Assembly (NCBI GenBank): GCA_947311845.1
Contig: CAMZMU010000049.1
Location: 3,407,368 to 3,471,367 of the forward strand
Source: Poa pratensis
Lineage: Eukaryota > Streptophyta > Magnoliopsida > Poales > Poaceae
Direction of reading: 5' to 3'
DNA: 64,000 bases
The position numbers and the translations under genes are program-made. Below, one piece after another: positions 34,475 to 45,800 of the stretch. Numbering within the stretch: position 1 is the first letter of the stretch; the number at the start of each line of letters is the position of its first letter. Below the pieces are notes generated by a model. That model saw only the letters and a program-made list of their open reading frames with translations. It searched no databases and was not told the origin of the DNA.

Positions 34475-35408
34475 TACTTATATTCAGTCCAGGACACAAC
34501 TCCGTCGGAACTCAGCTTTCTTGACCACAAGTTGAGACTAACCCCGTCGACATGTGCAAACCCCAAATGGCCACCCTCCATCGCCATGAGGATAGTGTTC
34601 CCCCAAGTATGAACTTTGTCCAGAGGCGGATCAATGAGTGATAAGCAATTAGAGGTCAAGTCGTATTTGAGAATTCCTACATGATCATCATCATAGTCGT
34701 ACACAAGCATGAAGTGAAGCGCGTCTTCAACGAGGACATGGTGGTGCATTGACTTGATGAATGCATCGGCCTGAATATGAAATTCAGAGCAAGCCTTGCC
34801 CCACTCATCAAGATGAAAATCAGAATCCGCCTCAGACGAGGACACCCACACGTTTGCAACAGAACCACCATCAACTGAGCAGTCCATGGCGACAAAGACC
34901 ACCCGAAAGGGCCATCATGGCACGCACCGTGGTCGCAGCCGGCCACGTTGCAGAGCACCGCGGCCCCACAGGTGTCGAACTCCTGGGGCTTGTCCATCTC
35001 CCTCCAGCGGCCCGTCATGGGGTCCCAGACGACGAGCGCCTGGCCTTTTCTCAGCCTCCTATCCCCAAGGAGAACGCGGCCATGGCGGCAGTCACACACA
35101 TCGTATTCATCGTATTTGTAGTCCTTGTCTTGGGGAAAACGTGCGCTGAATTTCGCGGTGGAGACGAAGGGTAGGACGGGTTTTTTCTTTGGGACACAGT
35201 ACAAGGACCAACGACAAAGGAACCCCAACATGGGGGGATCTCCGTGGAGCTCGCGGTACCGGCTGCGGAAGCGAGGGCCGGAGAGGAGGCCGAGCCAGGG
35301 CTTGCTGGCGAGGGAGGCGCGCACGAGGCGCGCCGGCTCGTCGGGCGGGAGGCGGAGGAAGATCTCCTCGAGAATCTCTTCCGGCAGCGTCAGTCCCGGC
35401 GGCGGCAT
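34475..35408 (-). other. 5' exon segment of F-box copy B
   Basis: This is the start-codon side of copy B, right of the Helitron. It encodes the F-box and about 260 further residues in two frames. The ATG at 35408 lies in the same context as in copies C and D (GGCGGCATGG on the + strand). Confidence 0.8.
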
Positions 35409-37045
35409 GGTCGGTAGGGTTTTGGATGGGGAAAAGTTGGAGCTGGTGCTATCTCACGGTTTGGGTTCAACCAGTTCTGCCTGGGTTGGGTCGAGTAAGC
35501 GGCTTATTCTTTTTTTTTTGTTCCTTTGATGTCACCTGTGGAGTACTATGGCTTCATTAAGCACTACTATTAGAAATCAACGGTTAACATTGCCGATAGC
35601 TTCTTTATATTCACAAGGACAAGTCGTCTTAATTTATACTCCTTTTCTTAACCAACTGTTCTCTGTCAGTAGAGCGCCGTTTCAGTGCAGAGGCCGCATC
35701 AAAACTCCAGTCGAGTCCTCGCATTCGAAGAAATGGACGTACACCACAAGTCGCGAGACGCATCCGTCGATTGAGTCCACTGCCCTGCACGAATTGAGGT
35801 AAGCAAAGATCGAGGCTAACAAATCATCAGGAACGCGAACGGCGACAGAGAGCTTGGTGGAGCAAAGAGCGGCGAGATCGGGATGGGTCGATTGTTGATG
35901 GATCGCTGTCAGCGCGATCCCTCTTCTCATCAGTGCCGCTGATCTGCCGGCGGCGACCGTCCTACACCACAGACGCTGCTGTGCCGGTGGCGTTCGCCAT
36001 CGCGTGGTCGCACTCGCTCTGCCTAGGCCAATTAACTGAAGAAACTAGTAGGAGTAGTAGTTCTATACATAGCGATGAGTACACCTTCGCGTCATGCGTC
36101 CACGTCCTCCGTCGCCGTTGGCACTGTGGCCCTCTTGCACGCCGTGTCCTACTACCGAGTTCAGTGCCTGATGATGTGGCTGGGTTCCTGATCATGGCAG
36201 ACAGACAGTGAAAGGGTCCCCGAAGTTCAGACTTCGGAGCACCGACATTAAGCATGGACCTCTCTCTTACACTCTGTAGCCGGACGACATGTCGAGCTCG
36301 CGCAGGTTGCTCCACAAGACGCCCACCTCACCTCAGGCTCGCTCCATGGAAACACATTAATTATCCTTGGACCAAGATAATGATGATCAAGACATGTTCA
36401 GCGTACAATAGTATCAGCCCGCCTCGGCTCTCCAAGGATTCTAAAACTATTTAGCCACACACCTACATACGGATGGACAGGAAAAACAACAAGATTCACA
36501 ACCTTCATGATAAATATCGATAAACAAATATACATTTGAAGAGTTACAAAAATAGACCAAATGTTGAAACAGATCGTGTGTCAGGAAGAACTACCACAGA
36601 AGGAAAGCAAATAATTGCTGGCTATTGTGGTTTCTGTAGCTGAATACAGCAAATTTGATGATTAGTGTCTAGATCGGTGGCAATCTTTAGTTGATGATTA
36701 GTGTCTAGATTAGCATTTTGTGTAAAATGCCGACGAGCATTCATCTATAGCGCCCACGAAATACAATTTATTAATTTACAGTTTGGTTTGAGAGACCTGT
36801 TCTGTGTGGCTGAGTTTTGTGCTGCAGAAACACAAAAAACGTGAATCTTAAACCTGTTTTAAGGTTTGGCAGTTTACGGACGCTGCTGGAGAATAGAGAT
36901 GCTCTAGTATAAAAATGAATTAGTGTCCAGGAGGAACTGGACACTATTTTTAATATAGCAGAAGCTGAGATTCAAACCCAGGCTGCCTAGCACACCATCA
37001 GTGGTGCTAGCCAGTAAGCCCCACCATCAGTGGTGCTAGCCAATA
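35409..37045 (-). repeat. 5' flank of F-box copy B, duplicated unit
   Basis: Matches the flanks at 20380-20968 with 25683-26460, and at 53270-54340. It keeps the uninterrupted sites for the CACTA element (GAAACTAGTA at 36041) and for the Stowaway MITE (GAACTACCACAGAAG at 36588). At 36960-37045 lie a tRNA-like B-box on the - strand (GGGTTTGAATC, 36974-36984) and a 33-base direct repeat (CACCATCAGTGGTGCTAGCC twice) next to the large CACTA element. Confidence 0.6.
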
Positions 37046-37124
37046 CACTAGTAGAAAAAGGACCTTTCGTCCGGAGTCCTGTTTGCCCATTAGCCCCGGT
37101 TCAGGCAAAAACCGGGACCAGTGC

Positions 37125-37300
37125 CTGGCACTGGTCCCGGTTCGAGCTGCCAGGGCCCCGTGGGGCATTGGTCCCGGTTCGGTTCGGGGCATTGGTCCCG
37201 GTTCTTGGCAAGAACCGGGACCAAAGCTCCAGAGCCGGCCACGTGGCGTGGCGCGGAGCTTTGGTCCCGGTTCTTACCAAGAACCGGGACCAATACCTGT
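37125..37300. repeat. Left subterminal GGTCCCGGTT inverted repeats
   Basis: GGTCCCGGTTCTTGG and its complement CCAAGAACCGGGACC recur six or more times, often as close inverted pairs. Similar pairs lie at 39220-39560, 40580-40735 and at the right end, 46943-47120. Confidence 0.85.
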
Positions 37301-37443
37301 GAACCGTTCGATTCCAGCGCGCGTTTTGATTACACGCGCGGCCGCCGTTTCGATCACCGCGGCCACGGAAGACGAGCGATCAGCACGCCGGAGTAATGCA
37401 CGGCCGCCGGCCTCCCCTGACCGCCGGCCTCCCTCTCCGCCCC

Positions 37444-37450
37444 TATAAAA
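37444..37450 (+). promoter_or_regulatory. TATA box before the exonuclease-like gene
   Basis: TATAAAA, 70 bases upstream of the ATG at 37520, followed by a CT-rich leader. Confidence 0.45.
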
Positions 37451-37519
37451 AATGGAACACTATTCTCCATCTCCTTCATCTCCTCTCCTCCATCTCCTCT
37501 CCTTCTCTCCTCTCTTCCA

Positions 37520-38214
37520 ATGGAGCCACTCGCGCGCCCGCCTCGGTCTCGGTTGTACTACTACGAGAAGGAAGGCATGAAGTTCAAGGTATGGGTCACC
37601 CTCCGTGCATGGCGTGTGGAGAGGTGGATCCGCGACGTGAAGAAGTACTTCCTCGACGCCGCACCGTTAAAAGCCGTTGGACTCGACTGCGAGTTCACCG
37701 ACCCTCGGCGGAAGGATACTCAGCAGCGCGCCGCGTCCTTCAACTCTCGGTGGCGACCGAGACTCTTGTCTTCCAAATCTGCGAGGCTGATCGGGTGCCG
37801 CAGCTCCTCGTGGATTTCTTAGGTGACGAGACAATCAAGTTCTACGGCGTGGCTATCCACAATGACATACGGATGCTGGGCTACTACGGAATTATTATTC
37901 GGTCCGCGGTCGACCTGCAGAGGGATCGCCGAAACCCAACCGGCAATCTTACTCCGAGTCTCTATGCTCTCTCCAATGCTATCATTGGGACAAATCTTGA
38001 GATGAAGAAGAAATACAAGAAGAACGACAAGGAGTTGACGCCGTTGGAAGAAGACCTAATTTTCGGATGGGGCAAAGTTCCATTGAGCTACGATCAAGTC
38101 ACGTATGCTGCTTTGGACGCTCGCCTCGGCTTCGAGATTGCACGGAAGTGGGACAGTCTACGTGGCTACAATACCAACTACGATCATCTTAATGTGCGTG
38201 TCCTTGATGAGTAG
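37520..38214 (+). pseudogene. DEDDy 3'-5' exonuclease (WRN-like) with one frameshift
   Basis: The frame starts at the ATG at 37520 and reads WRVERWIRDVKKYFLD and AVGLDCEFTDPR, exonuclease motif I with D and E. It shifts by one base at about 37728. It continues in the next frame with LQLSVATETLVFQI, LVDFLG, FYGVAIHNDIRMLGYYG (motif II with D), and VTYAALDARLGFEIARKW (motif III, Y-x-x-x-D), ending at 38212-38214. All four metal-binding acids and the Tyr are present. Such proteins trim nucleic acids from the 3' end; a role for this one is unknown. The frame could be restored by a missing G in the genome copy or by sequence error. Being inside the CACTA ends, it is element cargo. Confidence 0.82.
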
Positions 38215-38349
38215 ACTATATGTAGTGATGTGCGTGTCCTTCTCATGTATTCGGTCAAATTCGGATTCCAAAAACTATATCTATGTAATGACCGAAATAT
38301 TTGGATTCATCTTAATGTCGTTGATGAGTAGAGACTATCTATATATATA

Positions 38350-38378
38350 CTAGCTGAATGCCCGTGCGTTGCTACGGG
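38350..38378 (-). mobile_element. Helitron 3' terminus, - strand, partner not found
   Basis: Read on the - strand: CCGTAGCAACGCACGGGC, then ATTCAG and CTAG, with A on the plus-strand side (T after CTAG on the - strand). It fits the grass Helitron 3' consensus and is nearly identical to the terminus at 34447-34474. The element should extend to the right, but I find no TCTCTACTA-like 5' end, so its extent is unknown. Confidence 0.6.
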
Positions 38379-38836
38379 ATATCGAAAAATTATATGGACA
38401 CACTGATGAAACAACTATCCTTCAAAAAAGATGTCAAACGAGATGACAATTTCTATCCGTACATCGATAAATAAGTATTCTCTCTCCAACTTCTTTCCTT
38501 TTTTCAATCTTTTTCAAATTTTACAAAAAAATTATTCTATTCAGACGTCATCAAGTAAAAGGACCGCCGCTGCTAAGAAAACAGAGGAGAGAAGACAGGG
38601 GGGGTGGGGGTTATACATAGGCAGGGGAGGTATTGGTCCGGTTCTTGGTAAGATTGCCATTCCGGTTCTTGGTAAGATTGCCCGTCCCTACATATCAGTG
38701 CTTTCTTTCCTGGTTCACCTAGTCGACGAGATTGCAAACCTCAGCTCCCGTGGGAACCTCTCAAACCTCAGCTTCGACCGTCCAAACACAGTTCCCCCTG
38801 CATACAGCCCGACGGTGGCTCGTGAGTTTGAGCGCC

Positions 38837-39175
38837 ACTTCGATCCAAGCAGCGGTAAGACGTCTCTGATGATCTACAACCGTCCGGCAAGACGTCTCTG
38901 ATGATCTGCAACCGTTTGGAACGGTCGCAGGTCATCAGAGACGTCTTGCCACTGGTTGCCCAAAGATGCCTCTCCGAGTGACGCTGGAATGTTTTGTGTT
39001 TGAGCACCACTTCGATCGAAGCAGCGGCAAGACGTCTCTGATGATCTACAACCGTCCGGCAACACATCTCTGATGATCTGCAACCGTTTGGAACGGTCGC
39101 AGGTCATCAGAGACGTCTTGCCGCTGGTTGCCCAAAGATGCCTCTCCGAGTGACGCTGGAATGTTTTGTGTGAGT
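38837..39175. repeat. Tandem duplication of about 170 bp with internal inverted repeats
   Basis: The unit CACTTCGATC to GGAATGTTTTGTG occurs twice. Within each unit GCAAGACGTCTCTGATGATC and its complement face each other, so the RNA could form hairpins. A diverged copy lies at 5640-5725 in the other CACTA remnant. Confidence 0.8.
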
Positions 39176-39204
39176 GAGTAACTTGTCTGAGGAGGGCGGC
39201 TATA

Positions 39205-39560
39205 TATAGGGTACGTGTGCTTCTTTAGTCCCGGTTGGTAACACCAACCGGGTCATGTGGCTCACGAAGTGGTCGTGATACTGCTGATCCAACAGCTCAT
39301 CACAATCCCTCAAAAGAAACACACCCCTGATCCAACGTCTCACAAGCGCTTGAAAGAAACACACGATCCGTGTGCATCTTAGTCCCGGTTGGTAACACCA
39401 ACCGGGTCATGTGGCTCACAAAGTGGTCGTGATACTGCTGATCCAACAGCTCACAATCCCTCAAAAGGAACACACCCCTGATCCAATGGCTCACAAGCGA
39501 TTGAAAGAAACACACGATCCGTGTGCTTCTTTAGTCCCGGTTGGTAACACCAACCGGGAC
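39205..39560. repeat. Tandem duplication of about 165 bp with GGTTGGTAACACCAACCGG hairpins
   Basis: TTAGTCCCGGTTGGTAACAC followed by CAACCGGG recurs at 39222, 39382 and 39532. Between them lies GTGGTCGTGATACTGCTGAT and ACACGATCCGTGTGC, also duplicated. Confidence 0.8.
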
Positions 39561-39717
39561 TAAAGACGGGCTTTGCGGTCACGACACGTGTCCTCCCCCA
39601 GCGCTTCCCTGGGCACGTGTCCTCCCCCAGCGCTGCCCTGGAGGTCTTTATATATTGTCGCCGACGGGGTAAACCCTAATCCACCATTCCTAGCCACGAA
39701 CACATCGTCTCCACGAG

Positions 39718-40208
39718 ATGGATCCGCCACGCCCGCCGCAGCGCCTTCTGGACGAGGTCGAGCGTGCTCGGCAGAGCGCGCTTGGGCGCAACCACGGGAG
39801 TCTATCCCGCCGTATGCCCACGAGCCCGGCGTGGAGAAGAATGCCCAGCTACCGGCCTCCTGCTCCACCAGGTGCCGCCGCACCTCCACCTGGCGCCGCT
39901 GCACCTCCACCAGGCGCCGCCGCTCCTCCCGCGGAGGAGGAGGAGGACGACGACTTCGACTGGAGCGACGACGGGAAGAAGGTTGTGGGTTGCAGATACA
40001 GGAGGCCATGGAAGCCTCCTTCCAGTCTGTCCGCGACTACCCTGTCCAGCGAGCCAAGACTTCCTACCAGCTCAAGGCGAAGGAGGCTTCCGATCTGGAT
40101 TGGGCGCTGAAAGACTCATCCTCCATGGATCTTGCCCTCCGCCGCAAACGTGCGCGCGAGAACCGGGCGGCCGCCCACGGGGCTGGCTCCTCCCGCCGTT
40201 CCCCCTAA
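39718..40208 (+). pseudogene. Unidentified ORF in the CACTA element, Pro-rich then acidic
   Basis: The ATG at 39718 lies 65 bases after a TTTATATAT element. The protein has repeated PPPGAAA, an acidic stretch (EEEEDDDFDWSDDG), and after a frame change near 39980 a helix-rich tail (EAMEASFQSVRDYP, KEASDLDWALKDSS) ending at 40206-40208. I do not recognise a family. It may be a second element gene or captured DNA. Confidence 0.4.
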
Positions 40209-40739
40209 TCCTACGGCCTTCGAGCCAGCAAGTCCGTTTATGTAGAATAATGTTGGTGATGTTGGATCAGGGGTGTGTTTCTTTCAAGCGCTTGTGAGAC
40301 GTTGTATCATGTGTAATAATGTATTAAACCTTTTATGTAATGCATTTTTAATTGAAAATGGCAAAATGGTTAATAGTTTGTATAGTTAGAATAATTATTT
40401 TAGAAAACAGAAAACGGTTTTGGATTATTTATTCAAATTTAAAAACTTTTCATGTTGAAAGTCTTTTCAGATTCAAAACCATTTGAAATTCATATCCAAA
40501 CACCTAACAAAGAAAAAAAAGGCGGGAACAAAATTTCAGAACTGAAAAGTTCGAAATAATTTTGAAAAAGGACTCTTTGATCCCGGTTTCTAGCAAGAAC
40601 CGGGACCAATGAGTCCGTGGATCCCGCGCTTGATCTGGCATTAACTGCCCACTCTTTGGTCCCGGTTGGTGGCAAGAACCGGGACCAAAGGGTCATTGGT
40701 CCCGGTTCTTGCCAGCAACCGGGACCAAAGACCCCCTGC

Positions 40740-41290
40740 TACTTAACTGCCTGCCTTCTCCTTCCCCAATTCATTGCAGAAACGCCTAAGTCCCCGGAGA
40801 AGAAGAAGGAGCCCGTGCCGCCGCGCCCGCACGCCGTCAGGCTGCCCAACCTCGCCCTCGACGCCGGTGCCCTCGACGCCCGCGCCGCCGCGCCCGCACG
40901 CCGCGCCGCCCGTGCTGCAGAGAGGAAGAGGCCCTCCGATCCCCAACTCTGGCCGCCGCGTGTCGAGCAATCTCGCGTCGCCGTTCGGTCTTCCCCGACC
41001 TAACCGTCCATCTAATCACTCTCAGGGTGAGCTCCTGGTCCTTCCCGACCTTCCCTTTCTCTTCCTCGTGCCCCGTAGCTCGCTATCGCCGTGCTCCATC
41101 GTCCGCCGCCGCGGGAGGTGCTCGCCGGAGCCCTTCCGGCAGTGAATAGATGGCTGCGCCGCCACCAAATGGTAGCGCGCGTCCGCACAAGTCGAACGCG
41201 CCAGCCCGCGCAACCCCGCTCGCTCCCGTCCGTCGAGCCCGTGCTCAACCAGAGAGAGCAGCAGCCATTGCTGACGTCAGCATGATGTCA
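40740..41290 (+). other. GC-rich leader-like region of the CACTA element
   Basis: CCG-rich sequence with open frames on both strands and no recognisable protein. GCAG at 40776-40779 and GGTGAG at 41025 could be splice sites of a 5' leader for the gene at 42869, but this is a guess. Confidence 0.25.
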
Positions 41291-41770
41291 GCCTCTCTTT
41301 TATTTGTGTATGAATTTGTGTATGAAATTAAATGTATGAATTAGAAATTAAATGTATGAATTTGTGTTATGAAATTAAATGTATGAATTAGAATTAGCAT
41401 TGTGTATGAATTTGTGTATGAAATTAAATGTATGATTTTTTGTATAGGAAAATTTTGTTAGTGTTAGGATTTTTGTTAGTGTATAGGAAAATTTTGTTAG
41501 TGTTAGGATTTTTTGTTAGTGTATAGGAAAATTTTGTTAGTGTATAGGAAAATTTTGTATAGGATTTTTTTGTATAGGAAAATTTTGTTTTGTATAGGAA
41601 ATAGCATTTTAGGTTAGTGTTAGGATTTTTTTGGTAGAAATAGCATTTTAGGTTAGTGTTAGAATTTTATGTATAGGAAATAGCATTTTAGGTTAGTGTT
41701 AGGATTTTTTTTGTATAGGAAATTACAAATATGTTTGAATCCAAATTTAGATTATAATCCAAATTTGAAT
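41290..41770. repeat. AT-rich decayed short repeats
   Basis: Two simple repeat types follow each other: GAATTTGTGTATGAAATTAA (about 41310-41430) and TATAGGAAAATTTTGTTAGTG with GTTAGGATTTTT (about 41445-41720). They have no coding content. Confidence 0.85.
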
Positions 41771-41835
41771 GTTCAAATATGTTTGCATTATATATTTTAG
41801 AGTATCTCCAATTAAGAAATAGAGCTTGTTTGCGG

Positions 41836-42750
41836 GTTTACGATACGAGTTTACGGGTTTACGATACGAGTTTACGGGTTTACGATACGAGTTTACGGGT
41901 TTACGATACGAGTTTACGAGTTTACGGGTTTACGATACGAGTTTACGAGTTTACGGGTTTACGATACGAGTTTACGGGTTTACGATACGAGTTTACGGGT
42001 TTACGATACGAGTTTACGGGTTTACGATATGAGTTTACGAGTTTACGGATTTACGATACGAGTTTACGGGTTTACGATACGAGTTTACGGGTTTACGATA
42101 CGAGTTTACGAGTTTACGGGTTTACGATACGAGTTTACGGGTTTACGATACAAGTTTACGGGTTTACGATACGAGTTTACGAGTTTACGGGTTTACGATA
42201 CGAGTTTACGAGTTTACGGGTTTACGATACGAGTTTACGGGTTTACGATACGAGTTTACGGGTTTACGATATGAGTTTACGAGTTTACGGGTTTACGATA
42301 CGAGTTTACGGGTTTACGATACGAGTTTACGGGTTTACGATACGAGTTTACGGGTTTACGATACGAGTTTACGAGTTTACGGGTTTACGATACGAGTTTA
42401 CGGGTTTACGATACGAGTTTACGGGTTTACGGGTTTACGATACGAGTTTACGGGTTTACGATACGAGTTTACGGGTTTACGATACGAGTTTACGGGTTTA
42501 CGATACGAGTTTACGAGTTTACGGGTTTACGATACGAGTTTACGGGTTTACGATACGAGTTTACGGGTTTACGATACGAGTTTACGAGTTTACGGGTTTA
42601 CGATACGAGTTTACGGGTTTACGATACGAGTTTACGGGTTTACGATATGAGTTTACGAGTTTACGGGTTTACGATACGAGTTTACGGGTTTACGATACGA
42701 GTTTACGGGTTTACGATACGAGTTTACGAGTTTACGGGTTTACGATACGG
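41836..42750. repeat. Telomere-like minisatellite, 21-bp unit, over 900 bp
   Basis: About 40 copies of a 21-base unit, GAGTTTAC-GGGTTTAC-GATAC, stand head to tail. Some units carry an extra GAGTTTAC, making 29 bases. Each 8-mer differs from the plant telomere unit GGGTTTA by one extra base. Copies are almost identical, with rare changes (GATATG, GATACA). Because 21 is a multiple of three and no unit holds a stop in the + strand, a 335-codon frame runs through it (repeats of YDTSLRV, then other heptads after 29-base units). I treat that frame as an artefact of the repeat. Confidence 0.95.
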
Positions 42751-42868
42751 CAGCATATGAAGTTTCTAATTTGTTCTTGCAAATGAGATGATATTGTAGA
42801 TGTATCTTGACATATGGAACAAGTTACCCAACTAAAGTTTTGTGCATTGTTCTTAATTTGCAGAAACT

Positions 42869-45800
42869 ATGGAACGAGACGAAGATCAGGAAAATATCCT
42901 CCAGGATATAATCCGCGGGCCGGAAGATATTGTCGATGTCACCACGGAGTTTTTGAACAACTCCGGTGAGGGAGATGAGTCTCTCAACCGAAGAGACGGC
43001 TCCGGTGAGGTAGAACCCGACGGCCGGGGTGAGGGAGAAGTCAGCGAGGGAGAAGCCGACGAGGGAGAAGCCGAAGGCTCCGGTGGAACATTAAATGTTG
43101 CAAACTCCGGCGAGGTGCATATACATATATTAATGAAGCCGAAGATTGTATTAATTAAGTCTCTGATGTCTATATACATATATTAACGCTCTTTCTTCTT
43201 TTAGCCCTCCGGATCGAGCAAATCTTCTGTAAGGACAAAACGAGGCCCAGCCAAAAAGTTGGGCGACCAAGAAAGGTACACGATCGAAAGAGTCGCTGAA
43301 GACGGCACACCGACTGCTCCCCCTGGTGTTAAAAATAAAATGGTAAAGCAATGCGGAGTTCTTGTTAGGGACTTCATCCCGATCACCGTTCGAGAATGGC
43401 ATCGGCCAAACGAGAAAGGACAGCTATATGTCAGCGATGAGGGCAAAGAAAGACTTTGGAGAAAGCTCATGGTTAATTTCACCCTGCCGGCGCCAGAGGT
43501 GGATTCAGATGAGGAGGATCCAGATGAGGCAGAAAAGATTGCCCGGAAAATCATGGAGCAAAAAGTCAAGGACTGGGCACTTAAGAAGATGGCCGAGCTA
43601 TTCAAGAACTGGAAGAAAAGATTGAACAAACTGTTTGTCAAGAAAAATAAGACTCCAGACTTCGATAAAGGGTATGAGAAGATAAAGGACTACTGGGAAG
43701 AATTTGTGGCGTACAAGAAATCAGAGGAAGCTCTGGAAAAGTCTGCAAAAAATGCGGCAAATGCTGCTCTAAAGATGTACCACCATACTATGGGGCCTGG
43801 TGGCTACGCTGGTAGCATGCCTAAGTGGGAGAAACTTGAGGCGGACCTGCTGGCTAATGGGATCACTCCAGAGCCACTCAAGTGGATCGAACGGGCAAGA
43901 AATTGGTTTTACGGGCATGGGGGCACGTTGGACGCAGAAGGGAAGTGCATATATAACAGAAGACACAAAGATAATCCCCTACTACCCATCCAAGAAATTA
44001 GAAATGCAGTAAAGGATGTTGAAGAGGGACGGTTCATTCCCGATAGAGAGGATGACGAGCTCACACGCGCCCTTGGGAATAAGGAACACGACGGACGGTT
44101 ACGAGGCGTACCTGGCTCCAAGCCCAAGACAATTGCGATTCCCGAGCACAGGAAGAAATTTCCTGATAGAAGCCATCAGAGGAGAAAGGAAAGGAGGCAA
44201 TGGAAGCACGCGCTGCTGCAGACCGGCTGCGTAATATAGAAGAAGAATTAAAGCTGCAGAAGGAACAAATTGCCGTGCTTAGCCAGCAAGGTACTAGCGG
44301 CCAATCTCAACGGCACATGGTAGAAGCTGCATGCGATGGTACCGGTGGCCCATCGAATCGGAAAAGCAGCGTGGCTTCCACGGAGCTCCAGGATGGTAAT
44401 GATGATGCAGTGGCTCCACTTCGTCGCTACCCAGTGGATGATATCACGGAGAGCACACCTTGTGAGATGCATGTGAAAGTTTTTAACTTAACCGTGAAGG
44501 TGGCGGTCGGCTATGTCGTACCAATTGGACCTAATCCAACTTACCATTTCTCTCCGGTTCCAAATGGCTACGCTGTTGTCGCGGTGGATGAAGTGATGAA
44601 AGATTATGAGGAGCTGAAGCTGCAACACCCTGCAGGTGAAGATGGGGAGGTGCTTGAACTTGGAGAAGCCAAGAAAGCGACCATTCTATGGCCAAAGGAA
44701 TTCATCGTGCTTCCGAACTGGCAGCCAAGGCCATCGACTCCTCACCAGTCTCCAGCGCAACAGTCCTCTTCACCGCCTCAGCATTCTCCAGCGCAACAGT
44801 CCTCTTCACCGCCTCACCAGTCTCCAGCGCAGCCGTCTCCGCCGCCGCGTCAGCCGTCTCCGCCGCCGCGTCAGCCGTTTCCGCCCACCGCTCGTACTAT
44901 GAGGGGTAAGCGATCACCGAAACGTAAAAGGTCGCCCCTCCCAACAGTACCTCATAAGAATCTTCCCATTAGACCTTATGACAGGACTGTAGCGGAAAAC
45001 GCCGCGGAGGTGGCTGCCTACAATAAGGCTTTTTTTGCACCAAAAAAGCCCGAGCAGAAGCCGGTATACGATGAAAAACCAAAAAGTGGAGAAAGTCCTT
45101 CCTTGAGCAGCCATCCCAGATATCGATGAATCTGCCATCTGACTATGGTCGTGAACTTACTAAGCTAGCACGTGCCCAGTCTGAGCAGAACAAGGGAAGA
45201 AGTGCAAAAAGCGGGAAACAAATTGCCCAGCTCGGACAGCAGAAAAATCAATCGGTCCCCCCGCTCATAGTGTGTTCCGATGTCGACAAGGACTTCAGAG
45301 TCGCTATGGATAAGGACCTGGAATTATTGGACCCCAGAGCCATAGCTGCTGCTAAAGAACTTGGTGTCACTGTATCGCAGGCCAAGGAACAGGCTACCGC
45401 CTTGGGTATGAGCCTTGGTCAACTTTTAGGCTATGAATCTGCGCCAATGTTAGAGATGGCACGGAAATATGTCCAAGGGGAGCCTATGGTCAGTAATGAG
45501 GAGCTGACGGGTCTATCAACACATATGCGAAATCTGCATACTGGTACCTGGTGCACACATCAAAGAAGGACGCGAAAGATGGTTTCCGCTGGACGTTAGA
45601 GTGGAGCATTTCTTCAAACGTTACGTTATACAGGTTCAACTGACTGAACTGTTCCAGTTATTCCAAAAGCGCGCCCTCGACAAATCTATCCTCTCTTGCT
45701 ATTGTCTGTAAGTGATTTATTTTCGTAATTAAGTCTCTAGCTCAGCTCGTTCATTGCCTGTATTATATTATCCTGACTATATATATATCCTTTTGTACGC

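Larger units (their letters stand above)
28458..35408 (-). pseudogene. F-box protein gene, copy B, split by a Helitron
   Basis: The - strand gene starts at 35408 and runs to 34475, where a 5.68-kb Helitron interrupts it. It resumes at 28794 and exon 1 ends at the donor at 28591 (GTATAT). Exon 2 would start near 28457. The F-box is at residues 8-45 (LPEEILEEIFLRLPPDEP). The rest matches copy D: CDCRHGRVLLGD, DPMTGRWREM, CDHGACHDGPF, GILKYDLTSNCLSLID. One C missing at about 34905 shifts the frame after DGPF, and another base is missing near the Helitron junction. The gene cannot make a full protein. Confidence 0.88.

Noticed and set aside
41836..42750. CRISPR-like array or interstitial telomere
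   Set aside because: There are no unique spacers, the host is a plant, and the unit is GGGTTTAC rather than GGGTTTA, so it is neither a CRISPR array nor a true telomere tract.
41779..42786. 335-codon open frame through the minisatellite
   Set aside because: It is a by-product of a stop-free 21-bp repeat. The heptad changes whenever a 29-bp unit shifts the frame, so no protein is conserved.
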